This document shows, in pieces, positions 37,079-44,706 of a stretch of DNA of 64,000 nucleotides (the stretch's first letter is position 1; each line of letters starts with the position of its first letter). The translations under genes and the position numbers were made by a program. The notes below the pieces were generated by a model. It had not been told where the DNA came from, did no database searches, and saw nothing but the letters and a program-made list of their open reading frames with translations. The stretch spans positions 24,734 to 88,733 of the forward strand of contig NZ_QTWS01000014.1 of assembly GCF_003461245.1 (NCBI RefSeq). The letters run 5' to 3'. The DNA is from Blautia sp. AF19-10LB (GTDB lineage Bacteria; Bacillota; Clostridia; Lachnospirales; Lachnospiraceae).

Positions 37079-37109
37079 GAGTATGGACAGTTTGAAGAAA
37101 ATTTATTCA
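37079..37109 (-). promoter_or_regulatory. Sigma-G-type promoter of the SASP gene
   Basis: Minus strand -35 TGAATA (37104-37109), 18-bp spacer, -10 CATACTC (37079-37085, six of seven to the sigma-G consensus), about 35 bp before the start codon. Confidence 0.7.
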
Positions 37110-37116
37110 CTCAGGA

Positions 37117-37302
37117 TCAGCCTTTCGGAATAACGATGGCTGCAATGATGTACGCCCAGATTCCCGCGCCGCCGAAGCAGGTGAGGATGACCCATGCAAG
37201 ACGCACCAGTGTCGGATCAATGTCAAAATATTCAGCGATGCCTCCGCATACACCGCACAGCATATAATTTGCGGAAGATTTGTAAAGTCGTTTGTTATTC
37301 AT
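37117..37302 (-). CDS. PspC-domain protein
   Basis: A 61-residue PspC-domain protein: NYMLCGVCGGIAEYFDIDPTLVRLAWV, followed by one membrane segment. Start set at 37302 (MNNKRLYKSS), nine bases from AAGG; an upstream ATG adds seven residues without a site. PspC domains sense or stabilise the membrane under stress. It is the last cistron of the PadR-HAAS-DUF4097 row, 27 bp after DUF4097. Confidence 0.9.
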   Translation of the reverse strand: MNNKRLYKSSANYMLCGVCGGIAEYFDIDPTLVRLAWVILTCFGGAGIWAYIIAAIVIPKG

Positions 37303-37329
37303 AAAATCTGCCTTCTTTCTCAAAAAAAC

Positions 37330-38199
37330 TTATTTACTAAAACTAACTGTAATATTACCAACGCCGCAGTTCAATTCCATATCTCCTTTGGCATTTGGAT
37401 TCGTGATATTTTTGTCGTGGCCGATGCCGCTGTACGAACTGTCACCGATGTCCACATTTCCTGCCGCACAGGAAATCTCATAATTATAGTCGGCTTCTTT
37501 GCCAAGAATGTCAAGGTCAACATTTCCGATACCGCAGTCAACTTCCAGATCGTGTATATCCAGTTCTGATATTTCTACATTTCCGGTGCCGACTTCAACC
37601 GAGATATCGTTGGCTACGCTGATCTTCCCTGTATTTGTAAACTCGCCTGCTCCTACAGACACATCCAGGTCATCTGTTCTGAAATCATCACACATCGTAA
37701 CAGTACCTGCTGCAACCTCTATGGAAGTGTCCTTAAACCTCAGGTTCTTCGGATAACTCACAGTTATCTCACGTTCCTGTGTCCTGCCAAGTGACTCGAT
37801 GACCAGGCTGTCATCGTCTGTACCAATCCTTACTTTGTCTTTCTTCGAACCGGACACTTCTACGCGGATCTTGTCTCCGTCACAGCTCTGAAGCTTAAGT
37901 GCATCTCCACTCAGGGAAAAATCCAGATCCGATACCGGGTCAATCTCAAAGATTTCTTTGTCATCCTCTGTCGTGACCGGCTTAAGCTGTGTGATCTCAT
38001 CCCAGTCTTCGTCCCAGGAATCATGGCTCTCCTGTAAGGCAGAATTCGCAATTTTCCTGATATTTCCATTCAGTCCATATTTCGTAAGATTGATGCCTGT
38101 GATCGTCGCTCCCATGGCAACGCCTCCTATGCTGAGTCCCAGTCCGACAACGGCAAGGGCTAATGCAAGTTTAAGAATCCGTTTGGAAAATTTTCTCAT
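37330..38199 (-). CDS. DUF4097-family beta-repeat envelope protein
   Basis: A 289-residue protein with an N-terminal membrane anchor (about 8-30) and an outside domain of repeated short beta strands (SVGAGEFTNTGKISV, EVGTGNVEISELDI, DCGIGNVDLDILG, SCAAGNVDIGD, NCGVGNITVSF), typical of the DUF4097 adhesin-like solenoid. Four-base overlap with the HAAS gene upstream. These modules are commonly linked to PadR, HAAS and PspC proteins in Firmicutes and are thought to act in envelope stress; the molecular role is unknown. Confidence 0.9.
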   Translation of the reverse strand: MRKFSKRILKLALALAVVGLGLSIGGVAMGATITGINLTKYGLNGNIRKIANSALQESHDSWDEDWDEITQLKPVTTEDDKEIFEIDPVSDLDFSLSGDALKLQSCDGDKIRVEVSGSKKDKVRIGTDDDSLVIESLGRTQEREITVSYPKNLRFKDTSIEVAAGTVTMCDDFRTDDLDVSVGAGEFTNTGKISVANDISVEVGTGNVEISELDIHDLEVDCGIGNVDLDILGKEADYNYEISCAAGNVDIGDSSYSGIGHDKNITNPNAKGDMELNCGVGNITVSFSK

Positions 38200-38903
38200 A
38201 ATCCCGCCTCCTTCTTCTTACTTCCTCTGTTTACAAGCCGGCTGCAGAAATCTATAAATTTCCGCAGGATCGCCGGAAGTACTTTCGTTGCTGCCCAGAC
38301 CAGAAATACAAGTCCGACCAGTGCAAGTGCAAGGATCAGAAGTCCGACCCCGATCCCAAGGATTCCAAATCCGATGCTGGCGGAAAAGCATGCCCCGATC
38401 CCTGCTCCAATGACTGCGATCCCTGCTGCAAAAAGCCCTACGACCGCTGCCCCGATCCCAAATACGATCAGAAACGGAAGAAGTGCCAGTGCAACGATAA
38501 ATCCGAGGACTCCTCCGACTGCACCCTTGATCAGCGGTGAGATAAATACCAGCAGGATCAATACCAGGATCACTCCTGCATTACTGCCCTTACGCTCTGC
38601 GTGGTATCCACGCTCCGCACGGCTGCCTCTCTGCTCCGGCATCTGCATATCCTCCTTTACACGGTCATCCTGAAAGCCATTCTCCGTGTATTCCCCGTAA
38701 TTCTGTGAGCTTTCCCTGAGGTCTGCCTTGATGATAGCAGCTACCTTGCCCGGACTTCCAAGCTCCCTGATCACATTTGCCTCCTGATCCTCTCCGGCGT
38801 CGTCGAAGTAACTCTCGTAATAATCAAGAGCCTCCTGCCTTTCCTCCTCAGAGATGTCAGAAAGCAGCTTCTCCAGTTGTTCCATAAACTGCGCTCTGTT
38901 CAT
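38196..38903 (-). CDS. HAAS (DUF1700) domain membrane protein
   Basis: A 235-residue protein with the N-terminal HAAS domain (MEQLEKLLSDISEEERQEAL, then YYESYFDDAGE, NVIRELGSPGKVAAIIKADL), a charged linker, and then four to five membrane segments rich in Gly, Ile and Leu. HAAS domains are associated with PadR regulators and are proposed to relay signals from the membrane. The start overlaps the padR stop (ATGA) and the end overlaps the DUF4097 start. Confidence 0.92.
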   Translation of the reverse strand: MNRAQFMEQLEKLLSDISEEERQEALDYYESYFDDAGEDQEANVIRELGSPGKVAAIIKADLRESSQNYGEYTENGFQDDRVKEDMQMPEQRGSRAERGYHAERKGSNAGVILVLILLVFISPLIKGAVGGVLGFIVALALLPFLIVFGIGAAVVGLFAAGIAVIGAGIGACFSASIGFGILGIGVGLLILALALVGLVFLVWAATKVLPAILRKFIDFCSRLVNRGSKKKEAGL

Positions 38904-39223
38904 AACTCTATGCCTCCCTCAAACAGTTTCGTAATCTTGGTTGAATAGTTCTTCCATTCAACTCTGTAAAGATTAAGCTGTGCCATTCCTTTCTCTGTGA
39001 TCTTGTAGTATCTGCGATTCCTGCCTGCATATGCCATGTCATAGGTCTCCAGGCATTCATCCTTCTGTAATCTCCGAAGGACCGGATACAGCGTGGACTC
39101 AGATACCTCCAGCACACTCCGCACATCCTGGGTGATCTTGTAACCGTAGGTTCCCTCCTCTTCCTTGGAAACTACCGCCAGCACGATCGCATCCAGGAGT
39201 GCTGCACCTGTATTAAATACCAT
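38900..39223 (-). CDS. PadR-family transcriptional regulator
   Basis: A 107-residue winged-helix repressor: LDAIVLAVVSKEEEGTYGYKITQDV, SESTLYPVLRRLQKDECLE and RRYYKITEKGMAQL are classical PadR motifs. Short subfamily 2 form without the long C-terminal dimer domain. It heads the envelope cassette, and an inverted repeat placed inside its own promoter predicts autorepression. Ligand or membrane signal unknown. Confidence 0.94.
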   Translation of the reverse strand: MVFNTGAALLDAIVLAVVSKEEEGTYGYKITQDVRSVLEVSESTLYPVLRRLQKDECLETYDMAYAGRNRRYYKITEKGMAQLNLYRVEWKNYSTKITKLFEGGIEL

Positions 39224-39289
39224 GCTCTCACTTCCTGTTCATATATTCTATAATATTATTATTTTGTATAATATTATTTCGTTAGTAAT

Positions 39290-39319
39290 ACTATATATCA
39301 TATAATATAGTTTTGTCAA
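39290..39319 (-). promoter_or_regulatory. padR promoter with embedded inverted-repeat operator
   Basis: Minus strand -35 TTGACA (39314-39319), 18-bp spacer, -10 TATAGT (39290-39295). A perfect inverted repeat ACTATAT-N8-ATATAGT (39290-39311) fills the spacer and covers the -10. An N8-spaced dyad is the usual architecture of PadR sites. Confidence 0.75.
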
Positions 39320-39400
39320 TAGTATTTTCTATTTTCCATGCCTGATTTATACTTTTACAATAAACTATGTTTTATAACTTACACAGAACAGGAGAACTTC

Positions 39401-40810
39401 ATGTCAGAACAGAATATCACAGAACTTCTTCATCCGGCCTTTCTCGCCCGCATGAAAGAAATGCTCGGAGAAGAATATGATTCTTTTATAAAAAGCTACG
39501 AAGTACCCAGAACTTACGGGCTTCGTGTCAACACCGCCAAGATCAGCTGCGAAGAATTTGAAAAACTTGTTCCGTTCCCGGTGACACCGATCCCGTGGAT
39601 CCCGAACGGTTATTTTTATCCGGAAGATGTCCGTCCTTCCTACTGCCCGTTTTATCAGGCGGGGCTCTATTATCTCCAGGAGCCAAGCGCGATGACACCC
39701 ACTTCCTGCCTCCCTGTCACTCCCGGCGAGAATGTACTGGACCTTTGTGCTGCGCCGGGCGGCAAAACGACAGAACTGGGGGCGCGTCTGAACGGAGAGG
39801 GACTGCTGGTCGCAAATGACATCAGTGCTTCCCGTACCCGTGCCCTTCTTCGAAACGTGGAGCTTTTTGGCTTCACGAATGCATTTGTTGCCAATGAGAC
39901 TCCGGCACGTCTCAGAGACCGCTTCCCGGAATTTTTCCACAAGATCCTGCTGGATGCACCATGTTCCGGCGAAGGAATGTTCCGTAAGGAAGAAGCACTT
40001 GCCAGAGACTGGACTCCTGAGAAATCACAGGAACTTGCCACGATCCAGCGAGAACTGATCCTTCAGGCAGCCGATATGCTCCGTCCGGGCGGACAGCTGC
40101 TTTATTCTACCTGTACCTTTGCGCCGGATGAGGATGAGGGCGTTGTTTCCTGGCTTCTTGAAAACCGGCCGGATATGGAACTGATTGAACTTCCTTCTTA
40201 TGAAGGATTCACGCCGGGCGTTCCGGAATGGGGCAACGGTAATCCGCGCCTTACGCGCTGTGTCCATCTCTTCCCGCACACCATGCAGGGCGAGGGACAT
40301 TTCATGGCATTATTCCGCAAAGAGGGCAGAACGGATCTGATCGGTACCATGTCCTCTGCAAAATCGAACGCCGACACTCGCAAATGGCTGGAACTTTTCC
40401 TTAAAGAGATCGGGCTCAAAACCCTCGGTGGAAAACCATTCGACTGGAACCGTGTGGAAACACGTAAAGATAAAGTCTACTATCTCCCGCCTCTCACCGG
40501 AGATTTCCGCGGACTGACCTTCCTTCGAAACGGCCTTTACCTGGGCGATCTCAAGAAAAACCGTTTCGAGCCGTCAGAACCTTTTGCACTGGCTCTGCAT
40601 AAGGATGACGCCGAGGCAGTTATCTCCCTTCCGGTATCGGACGAGCGCCTGACCCGCTATCTCAAGGGCGAAACACTGAATATCGAACCAGAAGAAGCAG
40701 CTCACACCAAAGGCTGGCATCTTCTCTGCGCGGACGGCTATCCCATCGGATTCGGCAAGCTGGTCGGGGCGACACTCAAAAACAAATATCCCGCAGGATG
40801 GAGAGTCTGA
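39401..40810 (+). CDS. RsmF/NOP2-type rRNA cytosine-C5 methyltransferase
   Basis: SAM-dependent m5C methyltransferase of 16S rRNA. Start at 39401 (MSEQNITELLHPAFLARM) behind GGAGAACTTC; the frame is open 21 codons earlier without a site. The 469 residues include the SAM motif VLDLCAAPGGKTTELGARL, the catalytic Cys motifs DAPCSGEGMFRK and YSTCTFAPDEDEG, and a C-terminal RNA-binding extension (RsmF/YebU-like, longer than RsmB). The precise target base (1407-type or another) cannot be told. Confidence 0.9.
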   Translation: MSEQNITELLHPAFLARMKEMLGEEYDSFIKSYEVPRTYGLRVNTAKISCEEFEKLVPFPVTPIPWIPNGYFYPEDVRPSYCPFYQAGLYYLQEPSAMTPTSCLPVTPGENVLDLCAAPGGKTTELGARLNGEGLLVANDISASRTRALLRNVELFGFTNAFVANETPARLRDRFPEFFHKILLDAPCSGEGMFRKEEALARDWTPEKSQELATIQRELILQAADMLRPGGQLLYSTCTFAPDEDEGVVSWLLENRPDMELIELPSYEGFTPGVPEWGNGNPRLTRCVHLFPHTMQGEGHFMALFRKEGRTDLIGTMSSAKSNADTRKWLELFLKEIGLKTLGGKPFDWNRVETRKDKVYYLPPLTGDFRGLTFLRNGLYLGDLKKNRFEPSEPFALALHKDDAEAVISLPVSDERLTRYLKGETLNIEPEEAAHTKGWHLLCADGYPIGFGKLVGATLKNKYPAGWRV

Positions 40811-40836
40811 TACTCTCCTTCCCACGGGATATTTTT
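40784..40836 (+). terminator. Terminator overlapping the 3' end of the rRNA methyltransferase gene
   Basis: AAATATCCCG (40784-40793) pairs with CGGGATATTT (40825-40834), with an inner GGAGAGT/ACTCTCC stem (40800-40806 / 40812-40818), ending in TTTTT. The stop codon lies in the hairpin loop, so the last nine codons are part of the terminator. Confidence 0.8.
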
Positions 40837-40853
40837 CTGTTGTCTCTTATATT

Positions 40854-40996
40854 GTTACTGTTCACTCCGTTCACAGTAACTTGGTCAAACTCCATTCCAA
40901 ATCACCTTCGGTGATGGGATTTTGCCCTGTATGTCTCGGGAGTTTGCCATATTCATGGCAAAACACCTCGCGGGATACTACCCTGTGAATAGTAAC
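40854..40996. repeat. MITE/REP-like element with terminal inverted repeats
   Basis: 143 bp bounded by GTTACTGTTCAC (40854-40865) and GTGAATAGTAAC (40985-40996), a 12-base inverted repeat with one mismatch. The left end is itself in a palindrome (GTTACTGT-N11-ACAGTAAC, 40854-40880). Inside are ATCACC/GGTGAT and TTTGCCAT/ATGGCAAA hairpins and an ACCTCGCGGGATA string that recurs at 48068-48080. No coding frame. It fills the gap between two convergent genes. Confidence 0.5.
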
Positions 40997-40997
40997 C

Positions 40998-43900
40998 TTA
41001 TATTTCTATTGCTTTCTGCAGGGCAAATGAATAAATATATTTCTGCTTTACTTTCTTATGAAGCATTCGTTCCAGTGCCAGTGCATAATCTTCAAGCTGT
41101 GTTCGGTAGCGTTCGATCAGTTTCGATTCTTCTCCCTGACCGATCCTGTCTGTCTTGTAATCCACCAGAACGATCTCTTCTCCTTCTATAAAATACGCAT
41201 CAATGATTCCCTGTACAAGAACCGTCTCATCTCCGTTCCAGGAATCATCCAGATTTTTCATATCCACTTTCATGACAAATGGCTGCTCGCGGTGGAGTTT
41301 CTTGTCCAGTGCCGCCCTTTGCATCCGCATTCCCAGTTCTGAACCTGAAAAAGCCAGAATATCCTTTCTTCGGATACTTTCGCCTTCTTCCGGCGACATC
41401 TTGTGGTTTTCGACAAGTGTCTGTATCTGTCTGTCTATCTCCTGGTAGGTTTTTACCTGCGTATAATCAAGGCATTCCATCACACAATGGTAAGCGGTTC
41501 CCCGCGCAGCCCCTCGCGTTACTTCTTTCTCACCGGAAATAAACGCCGGGACGATCTCCTCGATCTCCGGTTCCGGATAAAGTGCAGATTCTATCTCCTC
41601 TTCGTCTGCATACTTGCGTTTCTTAAGTTCCGAAACGCCAACCTTGACCGGAAGCTCTTCAAGATATGCATACGGATACGCAAAGCCAAACTTCGCCTCC
41701 AGCGTCTGACGGATCGTTTCGTCATAAACTCTCTGGCTGTCCCATTCTCTGAAAAATGCTTCTCTCATCTGTGCATCCGTCTGTCCCAGGATCTCACCCT
41801 GCACCAGTTCCCCAAGCGTTACCCTGTGGATCAGAAAATCTGCATTTTCTTTCTCACAGATCTTCGCTTGTTTTCCAAAGATACCGTACTCTGCCAGAAG
41901 TTCTTTCACAGCCGGATGGCGCACCAGTGCCGGAAGGATATAGGACCAGTAACTTTTTGCCTCAGAGCGCACGCCCAGTGGAAGTAAGGTCTCTTCACTG
42001 TCCATATAACGGGACACAGAACGCAGGGCTGCTTCTATATTCCCCATAGAGCCTGTGATGATGAGTTTTTCCTTCGCTCTTGTCAGCGCAACGTACAAAA
42101 CTCGAAGTTCCTCTCCAAGACTTTCTCGTTTCAGTGCCCTTCGGATGATCTGTTTCTGCATTGCCGATACGATCAGTCGTCTTTCCGGGAAGATCGCATC
42201 CACGCCGAAACCAAGTTCCGGATGGATCAGGAACCTGGCATTGATGTCCTGAAAATTGAACTGCTTGCCCATTCCTGCTGCAAACACGACCGGAAATTCC
42301 AGTCCCTTGCTTTTGTGGATCGTCATGATCTGCACCGCGCCACTTCCCGCATCTGCCAGATTGACCTCGCCGAAATCCACCTCGTATTTCTGAAGTTTCT
42401 CAATATAGCGGATAAAGTTAAACAGTCCACGGTAACTTGTCTTCTCATAATCCATCGCTTTTTCGACCAGCATATGGAGGTTTGCGCCTCTCTGTGCACC
42501 GCCCGGGATCGCCTTCGCATAAGTGCCGTAACCTGTCTCTTTGAGGATGTACATGATAAGCTCATGGATCGGTGTATACGTCGCCATATCCCGGATCATG
42601 TGAAGCTGTTCCAGAAAAGTGCGGAGTTTTTTTCTGAGCCTGATCTTCTCTTCCTCTTCTTCCTGGCTTCCCTCATTTTTCTCCGCATAAGCGCAGATGC
42701 TGTCGTAGATCATCCCTTCCGGACATTCACTTCGAATCATTGCAAGCTCCTGTGCATCACATCCGACGATCGGGGAATGCAGAACACCTGTCAGCGGGAT
42801 ATCCTGAAGCGGATTGTCGCAGACTCGCAGATAATTCAGAAGCGTCACCACTTCCTGCGCGGAAAAATATCCCGTTCTGGATGCCGAATAGACAGGGATC
42901 CCTCTGGAGCTCAAAACCTGGCTGAACGTCTCTGACCATCCCGTCGCACTTCGCAGAAGGATCACGATATCGCCATATCCGATCTCGCGGTATTCTCCCG
43001 TTTCTTTGTCCAGTATCCTGTCGTTTCCGACCATCTTCTGGATTCGCTGTGCGATCGCCAGTGCTTCCAGCTCCTGTGCATTCTTCTGTCCCTGTTCGTC
43101 TTCCAGTTCCTCGCCGTCTTTTTCTACGATAAGGACCTCTGTCCGGGTGAATTCCGGGTCTGCTCCCTCCGGGAAAGATGCTCCCGGATACAGTGCATTG
43201 TCATCATCGTAAGTGATCCCTCCCAGATCCTCACCCATGATCTGGCGGAAAATATAATTCACCGAAGTAAGTACCTCTGCCCGGCTTCGGAAGTTTTTGT
43301 GCAAGTCGATCCTCTGCTCCTCGCTGTCTTCCAGAGAATAGCTGTGGTATTTTTCCATAAAAAGCTCCGGCCTCGCCAGGCGGAAGCGATAGATGCTCTG
43401 CTTGACATCTCCTACCATAAAGATATTTTTGCGCTTCTCCACCCATCCGGACACCATCGTTGTGATAAGTTCCTGCACAAAGTTACTGTCCTGATATTCG
43501 TCCACCATGACTTCTTCATACTTCTCGGACAATTCTCTCGCCGCCTGTGTCGGGATCAGTTCTCCATCCACTTTCTCCACAAGGATCCTCAGGGCAAAAT
43601 GTTCCATATCCGTAAAATCCAGAAGATTCTTTTCTCTCTTCTTGCTGGAAAAAGCCTCCTTAAACTGCAATGTCAGTTCCACCAGACCTTCCAATGGTTC
43701 GCGTGCGCAGGCGATCAGCTCCAGAAGGATTTCCTCTTTCTGATTAAAAAACTTCGTCGAAAGATCTTTGCAGATTTCTTTTTCCTCATCGCGGAGTTCT
43801 TTTGCCTGCTCTTTTTTGACAGGGTCTATGGAACTGTCCCTCTTGGCAGAAAGTTTCGCGAATGTATGTCCGGACAGGATATCCGCAACCTTATCATAAT

Positions 43901-44705
43901 CTTTGGTTTCCCTGCATCGACGTACTTCCCGCCAGAAATTCAGGTCATCAACAAGTGCTTCGTCATAAAAATAAGGGCCGTCCGGCTCATTGCAGATTTT
44001 TCTTGCACTCTCTGTCAGTGCCTCTGCCTGATCCAGTTTTTCATCCAGCGTTTCCCAGAGGAGCTGTATCCAGCTTGTTTCACGGAGTTCTTCGATTGTC
44101 TGCACGCGGTAGACTTCCATGCATTCTTCCAGCCATTCTTCCGGGTACGGATGGCTCATTGCCGCCTGGTAGAGTTTGTATACCATATCACGGATCTCAT
44201 CATCGGATTTCCCCGATGCATAACATTCTACCAGACTCAGGAACTTCGGATCAGCCTTTTCGTATGCTTCTTCGAGAAGGTCTTTCATGACATCTTCCTG
44301 CAGAAGTTTCAGCTCCCCCTCCTCCGCTGTCCGATATCCCGGATCAAGTTCCACCATGTGAAAATAGTTCCGGATGATATAAGAACAGAAACCATCGATC
44401 GTTGTGATCTGTGCGTTATGGATCAGTGCTGCCTGTCTCTGGAGATGTTCATTATCCGGGTTTTCGTACAGTGCCTGATCGATCGCATTGGAGATTCGCT
44501 CCTTCATCTCGCCCGCTGCTGCCCTGGTAAACGTCATGATCAGAAGCCGGTCAATATCCACCGGTCTGTCGGGGTCCATGATCTTACTCAGGATCCTCTG
44601 AACCAGCACGGCTGTCTTACCGGAACCCGCTGCTGCACTGACCAGAATATTGCGGTCCCGCAGGGTGATGACTTTGCTCTGTTCTTCGGTCCATTTCATT
44701 CCCAT
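40998..44705 (-). CDS. addA: ATP-dependent helicase/nuclease subunit A
   Basis: AddA is the helicase-nuclease subunit of AddAB, which processes double-strand breaks for RecA loading until a Chi site. Start at 44705 (MGMKWTEEQSKVI), nine bases from AGGAGG. The 1235 residues show UvrD-type motifs: Walker A VSAAAGSGKTAVLVQRI, VDEYQDSNFVQ, GDVKQSIYRFR, the IMTIHKSKGLEFPVVF motif and LYVALTRAKEKL, then the C-terminal RecB-like nuclease with GIIDAYF and VLVDYKTDR. It starts one base after the addB stop. Confidence 0.96.
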   Translation of the reverse strand: MGMKWTEEQSKVITLRDRNILVSAAAGSGKTAVLVQRILSKIMDPDRPVDIDRLLIMTFTRAAAGEMKERISNAIDQALYENPDNEHLQRQAALIHNAQITTIDGFCSYIIRNYFHMVELDPGYRTAEEGELKLLQEDVMKDLLEEAYEKADPKFLSLVECYASGKSDDEIRDMVYKLYQAAMSHPYPEEWLEECMEVYRVQTIEELRETSWIQLLWETLDEKLDQAEALTESARKICNEPDGPYFYDEALVDDLNFWREVRRCRETKDYDKVADILSGHTFAKLSAKRDSSIDPVKKEQAKELRDEEKEICKDLSTKFFNQKEEILLELIACAREPLEGLVELTLQFKEAFSSKKREKNLLDFTDMEHFALRILVEKVDGELIPTQAARELSEKYEEVMVDEYQDSNFVQELITTMVSGWVEKRKNIFMVGDVKQSIYRFRLARPELFMEKYHSYSLEDSEEQRIDLHKNFRSRAEVLTSVNYIFRQIMGEDLGGITYDDDNALYPGASFPEGADPEFTRTEVLIVEKDGEELEDEQGQKNAQELEALAIAQRIQKMVGNDRILDKETGEYREIGYGDIVILLRSATGWSETFSQVLSSRGIPVYSASRTGYFSAQEVVTLLNYLRVCDNPLQDIPLTGVLHSPIVGCDAQELAMIRSECPEGMIYDSICAYAEKNEGSQEEEEEKIRLRKKLRTFLEQLHMIRDMATYTPIHELIMYILKETGYGTYAKAIPGGAQRGANLHMLVEKAMDYEKTSYRGLFNFIRYIEKLQKYEVDFGEVNLADAGSGAVQIMTIHKSKGLEFPVVFAAGMGKQFNFQDINARFLIHPELGFGVDAIFPERRLIVSAMQKQIIRRALKRESLGEELRVLYVALTRAKEKLIITGSMGNIEAALRSVSRYMDSEETLLPLGVRSEAKSYWSYILPALVRHPAVKELLAEYGIFGKQAKICEKENADFLIHRVTLGELVQGEILGQTDAQMREAFFREWDSQRVYDETIRQTLEAKFGFAYPYAYLEELPVKVGVSELKKRKYADEEEIESALYPEPEIEEIVPAFISGEKEVTRGAARGTAYHCVMECLDYTQVKTYQEIDRQIQTLVENHKMSPEEGESIRRKDILAFSGSELGMRMQRAALDKKLHREQPFVMKVDMKNLDDSWNGDETVLVQGIIDAYFIEGEEIVLVDYKTDRIGQGEESKLIERYRTQLEDYALALERMLHKKVKQKYIYSFALQKAIEI

Positions 44706-44706
44706 A

